Of a stretch of DNA of 64,000 nucleotides, positions 60,993 to 64,000 are shown piece after piece (the stretch's first letter is position 1; the number at the start of each line of letters is the position of its first letter). Made by a program: the position numbers and the translations under genes. The notes beneath the pieces were generated by a model. It was not told the origin of the DNA and searched no databases. It saw only the letters and a list, made by a program, of their open reading frames with translations. This stretch comes from Xanthobacter agilis (GTDB lineage: Bacteria; Pseudomonadota; Alphaproteobacteria; Rhizobiales; Xanthobacteraceae): positions 183,072 through 247,071 of the forward strand of contig NZ_JABWGX010000003.1 of NCBI RefSeq assembly GCF_021730435.1. The letters are read 5' to 3'.

Positions 60993-61025
60993 GGCGCATC
61001 GCGGCCCTTCCAGCCGTGATGCGCC
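60993..61025 (+). other. Stem-loop between acxA and acxB
   Basis: GGCGCATCGCGGC and GCCGTGATGCGCC form a 13-bp stem (one wobble) around a CCTTCCA loop, followed by CGAAAAATCC. No T run follows, so an mRNA-stability or processing role is more likely than termination. Confidence 0.65.
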
Positions 61026-61067
61026 CGAAAAATCCGTCAACGGAAACGAACCCAAGGACTGTCAATC

Positions 61068-63398
61068 ATGAACGTCAGTGTGAACCAGAGCACCCTGCAC
61101 GGTGCGACGCGGGGTGTCGTGCGCGGCGGCGAGACGCTCAAGGAGCATCGCGACCGTCTCATGGCCGCCACCAAGGCCACCGGCCGCTATGCCGGCCTCA
61201 CCCGGCTGGACCTGCGCGAGAGCGAGCCCATCCTCTACAACAAGCTGTTCTCCCGTCTTCGGGCCGGCGTGGTGGATGCGCGCGAGACCGCCAAGAAGAT
61301 CGCTGCTTCCCCCATCGTGGAGCAGGAAGGCGAATTGTGCTTCACCCTCTACAATGCGGCCGGTGACAGTATCCTCACCTCCACCGGCATCATCATCCAT
61401 GTGGGCACCATGGGTGCCGCCATCAAATACATGATCGAGAACAATTGGGAGGCCAATCCAGGTGTCGCCGACAAGGATATTTTCTGCAACAATGACTGTC
61501 TGATCGGCAATGTGCACCCCTGCGACATCCACACCATCGTGCCCATCTTCTGGCAGGGCGAGCTGATCGGCTGGGTGGGCGGCGTCACCCATGTGATCGA
61601 CACCGGCTCGGTGGGGCCGGGCTCCATGTCCACGGGCCAGGTGCAGCGCTTTGGCGACGGCTACCAGATCACCTGCCGCAAGGTGGGCGCCAATGACGAA
61701 TTGTTCCGCGACTGGCTGCACGAGAGCCAGCGCATGGTGCGCACGACCCGCTACTGGATGCTGGACGAGCGCACCCGCGTTGCCGGCTGCCACATGATCC
61801 GCAAGCTGGTCGAAGAAGTGGTCGCCGAAGAAGGCATCGAGGCCTATTGGAAGTTCGCCTATGAGGCGGTGGAGCATGGCCGGCTCGGCCTTCAGGCCCG
61901 CATCAAGGCCATGACCATCCCCGGCACCTACCGGCAGGTGGGCTTCGTGGACGTGCCCTATGCCCATGAGGATGTGCGGGTGCCGTCCGATTTCGCCAAG
62001 CTGGACACCATCATGCACGCCCCCTGCGAGATGACCATCCGCAAGGATGGCACCTGGCGGCTTGATTTCGAGGGGGCGAGCCGCTGGGGCTGGCACACCT
62101 ACAACGCCCATCAGGTCAGCTTTACGTCCGGCATCTGGGTGATGATGACCCAGACCCTCATCCCCTCCGAGATGATCAATGACGGCGCCGCCTATGGCAC
62201 CGAATTCCGCCTGCCCAAGGGCACATGGATGAACCCGGACGACCGCCGGGTTGCTTTCTCCTATAGCTGGCACTTCCTGGTTTCGGCCTGGACGGCACTG
62301 TGGCGGGGGCTCTCGCGCTCCTATTTCGGGCGCGGATACCTGGAGGAGGTGAATGCCGGCAATGCGAATACGTCGAACTGGCTCCAGGGCGGCGGCTTCA
62401 ACCAATATGACGAGATCCATGCGGTGAACTCGTTCGAGTGCGCCGCCAACGGCACCGGCGCCACCGCAGTGCAGGACGGCCTCAGCCACGCCGCCGCCAT
62501 CTGGAACCCCGAAGGCGACATGGGCGATATGGAAATCTGGGAGCTGGCCGAGCCGCTCGTCTATCTCGGACGGCAGATCAAGGCCTCTTCCGGCGGTTCC
62601 GGCAAGTATCGCGGCGGCTGCGGCTTCGAAAGCCTGCGCATGGTCTGGAATGCCAAGGACTGGACCATGTTCTTCATGGGCAACGGCCACATCTCCTCCG
62701 ATTGGGGGCTCATGGGCGGCTATCCCGCGGCCTCCGGCTATCGTTTCGCCGCCCACAAGACGGGCTTGAAGGAGCTGATCGCCTCGGGCGCCGAGATCCC
62801 GCTCGGCGGCGACACCGATCCGGAAAACCCCACCTGGGATGGAATGCTTCCGAACGCCCAGATCAAGCGCGACAAGCAGGCCATCACCACCGAGGAGATG
62901 TTTGCCGATTATGATCTTTACTTGAACTCCATGCGGGGCGGCCCCGGTTTCGGCGATCCGCTGGACCGTGCCCCGCAGGCGGTGGCCGACGACCTCAACG
63001 GCGGCTACATCCTGGAGCGGTTCGCCGGCGACGTGTACGGCGTGGTGGTCAGGAAGGGCGCGGACGGCCTCCATCAGGTGGATGTCCCCGCCACCGAGGC
63101 GGCCCGCGCCGCCATGCGCAAGGCGCGCATCGAAAAGTCGGTGCCGACGCGCGACTGGATGGAGGGCGAGCGCGCGAAGATCCTCGCCAAGGATGCGTCC
63201 ACCCAGGTGCGGCAGATGTTCGCCGCTTCCTTCAAGCTGGGACCGAAGTTCGAGCAGCAATTCCGCAGCTTCTGGAACCTGCCCGAAAGCTGGAGCCTGC
63301 CGGAGGAGGAAATCGGCGTGCCCACCTACGGCTCGCGTTACTCCATGGACCTCTCCGAATTGCCGGACGTGCACACGGTTCAGCTCGTGGAGGAGTGA
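61068..63398 (+). CDS. acxB: Acetone carboxylase alpha subunit
   Basis: A 776-residue HyuB-type subunit (about 85 kDa) that carries the carboxylation site. H150 and D153 (in GNVHPCDIH) and H175 (GGVTHVID) fall at the positions I recall for the Mn ligands in the Xanthobacter autotrophicus structure, so both length and numbering fit that enzyme. Other conserved stretches are DIFCNNDCLIGNVHP, YRGGCGFESLRMVW and NSMRGGPGFGDPLDR. The ATG at 61068 has AAGGA nine bases upstream. It is the second gene of the acxABC operon. Confidence 0.96.
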   Translation: MNVSVNQSTLHGATRGVVRGGETLKEHRDRLMAATKATGRYAGLTRLDLRESEPILYNKLFSRLRAGVVDARETAKKIAASPIVEQEGELCFTLYNAAGDSILTSTGIIIHVGTMGAAIKYMIENNWEANPGVADKDIFCNNDCLIGNVHPCDIHTIVPIFWQGELIGWVGGVTHVIDTGSVGPGSMSTGQVQRFGDGYQITCRKVGANDELFRDWLHESQRMVRTTRYWMLDERTRVAGCHMIRKLVEEVVAEEGIEAYWKFAYEAVEHGRLGLQARIKAMTIPGTYRQVGFVDVPYAHEDVRVPSDFAKLDTIMHAPCEMTIRKDGTWRLDFEGASRWGWHTYNAHQVSFTSGIWVMMTQTLIPSEMINDGAAYGTEFRLPKGTWMNPDDRRVAFSYSWHFLVSAWTALWRGLSRSYFGRGYLEEVNAGNANTSNWLQGGGFNQYDEIHAVNSFECAANGTGATAVQDGLSHAAAIWNPEGDMGDMEIWELAEPLVYLGRQIKASSGGSGKYRGGCGFESLRMVWNAKDWTMFFMGNGHISSDWGLMGGYPAASGYRFAAHKTGLKELIASGAEIPLGGDTDPENPTWDGMLPNAQIKRDKQAITTEEMFADYDLYLNSMRGGPGFGDPLDRAPQAVADDLNGGYILERFAGDVYGVVVRKGADGLHQVDVPATEAARAAMRKARIEKSVPTRDWMEGERAKILAKDASTQVRQMFAASFKLGPKFEQQFRSFWNLPESWSLPEEEIGVPTYGSRYSMDLSELPDVHTVQLVEE

Positions 63399-63407
63399 CC
63401 ATCCCTT

Positions 63408-63432
63408 GGGCGGCGGCCTGTCCCCGCCGCCC
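63408..63432 (+). other. Stem-loop between acxB and acxC
   Basis: GGGCGGCG pairs with CGCCGCCC around a nine-base loop, 10 bases after the acxB stop. It lies 42 bases before acxC and is followed by GCCTGTTCTC. It parallels the acxA-acxB stem-loop. Confidence 0.55.
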
Positions 63433-63473
63433 GCCTGTTCTCAAAGTTCAAGATCAATGGGAGGAACACGCGA

Positions 63474-63980
63474 ATGGCCTATACCCGCACCAAGATCGAA
63501 GACCTCGTGGAAGGCAAGATCGATCCCGATACCCTGCATCAGATGCTGTCCACGCCCAAGGATCCGGAGCGTTTCGCAACTTATGTGGAGATCCTGCAGG
63601 AGCGCGTGCCGTGGGATGACAAGATCATCCTGCCGCTGGGTCCCAAGCTCTACATCGTGCAGCAGAAGGTGACGAAGACATGGGTCGTGCGCTGTGAGTG
63701 CGGCCATGACTTCTGCGGCTGGCAGGAGAATTGGAAGCTCCACGCCCGCATCCATGTGCGCGACACGCCGGCGAAGTTGGAGGAGATCTATCCTCGCCTG
63801 ATGGCGCCGACGCCCACCTGGCAGGTGATCCGCGAATATGTCTGCGGCGAATGCGGCACGCTGCATGACGTGGAGGCGCCGACCCCCTGGTATCCGGTGA
63901 TCCGCGATTTCGAGCCGGACATCGACGCCTTTTATTCCGAATGGCTCGGCCTGCCCGTGCCGGAGCGGGCGGAAGGATGA
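63474..63980 (+). CDS. acxC: Acetone carboxylase gamma subunit
   Basis: A 168-residue small subunit (about 20 kDa) with five cysteines in a Zn-ribbon-like arrangement: C74, C76 and C81 in VVRCECGHDFCGW, and C124 and C127 in YVCGECGTLHD. It belongs to the acetone carboxylase gamma family found only with HyuA/HyuB-type acetone or acetophenone carboxylases. GGGAGG precedes the ATG by nine bases. The 20 bases after its stop begin with another GAGGAGG, so a further gene may follow beyond the window. Confidence 0.95.
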   Translation: MAYTRTKIEDLVEGKIDPDTLHQMLSTPKDPERFATYVEILQERVPWDDKIILPLGPKLYIVQQKVTKTWVVRCECGHDFCGWQENWKLHARIHVRDTPAKLEEIYPRLMAPTPTWQVIREYVCGECGTLHDVEAPTPWYPVIRDFEPDIDAFYSEWLGLPVPERAEG

Positions 63981-64000
63981 GAGGAGGCTCGGCGGCGGGG

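Noticed and set aside
58698..63374. Two minus-strand frames (785 and 770 codons) opposite acxA and acxB
   Set aside because: Their sequence is His/Gly/Ala/Arg-rich with no recognisable domain, while the plus strand carries well-known subunits.

Overview
The window reads as chromosomal DNA of a GC-rich alphaproteobacterium, most likely Xanthobacter or a close relative (Xanthobacteraceae, Rhizobiales). The strongest pointer is the acetone carboxylase locus acxR-acxABC at 56.4-64 kb, the arrangement known from Xanthobacter autotrophicus. The F0 gene order atpI-atpB-atpE-b'-atpF, sdhCD, CoA-ester pathway genes and a Rhizobiales-type intergenic palindrome agree with this. No rRNA, tRNA, CRISPR array, insertion sequence or prophage was seen.

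Layout. 0-0.8 kb: sdhC-sdhD running into sdhA at the left edge. 1.3-3.4 kb: an OmpW-like outer membrane protein with a perfect FNR/FixK-type box upstream, and a secreted PHB-depolymerase-type esterase. 3.3-8.8 kb: mesaconyl-CoA hydratase, a CDF-like transporter with half its metal site missing, DUF1737, DJ-1/PfpI and CitE-like (malyl-CoA) proteins, and a DUF459/SGNH protein whose catalytic residues are replaced. 9.0-12.3 kb: the F0 ATP synthase operon with a clear promoter and an end terminator. 12.5-23.7 kb: a probable itaconate/C5-dicarboxylate utilisation locus. It comprises an acyl-CoA ligase, a TRAP transporter (dctPQM), itaconyl-CoA hydratase, acyl-CoA dehydrogenase and citramalyl-CoA lyase, then divergently a family III CoA-transferase, a methyltransferase and a LysR regulator. 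Two ATA-N9-TAT LysR-type boxes lie in front of its two leftward blocks.

23.8-45.1 kb: a TIGR03032-type protein followed by two giant autotransporters of 2904 and 3429 residues. The first carries PATR-type beta-strand repeats. The second is built on about 40 copies of an AQS(I/V/L)GG-Gly-rich motif. Both end in an autotransporter beta-barrel and are followed by nearly identical stem-loops. 45.1-54.6 kb: an alkanesulfonate (ssu) locus with a flavin reductase and SsuD, plus an FAD/NAD(P)-binding protein, a nitroreductase, a TetR regulator and an amidase. 54.6-56.3 kb: glutathione peroxidase and a polytopic membrane protein with an AT-rich patch. 56.4-64 kb: acxR divergent from acxABC, with a sigma-54 promoter and inverted repeats between them.

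How the genes work together. The acx operon carboxylates acetone to acetoacetate. Two CoA-ester modules (mch/CitE-like and ich/ccl/ict) handle branched C4-C5 dicarboxyl-CoA intermediates. The ssu genes release sulfite from sulfonates. sdh and atp supply core respiration. The autotransporter block is a surface or adhesion region. Function calls rest on motif and family recognition by eye; no searches were run.
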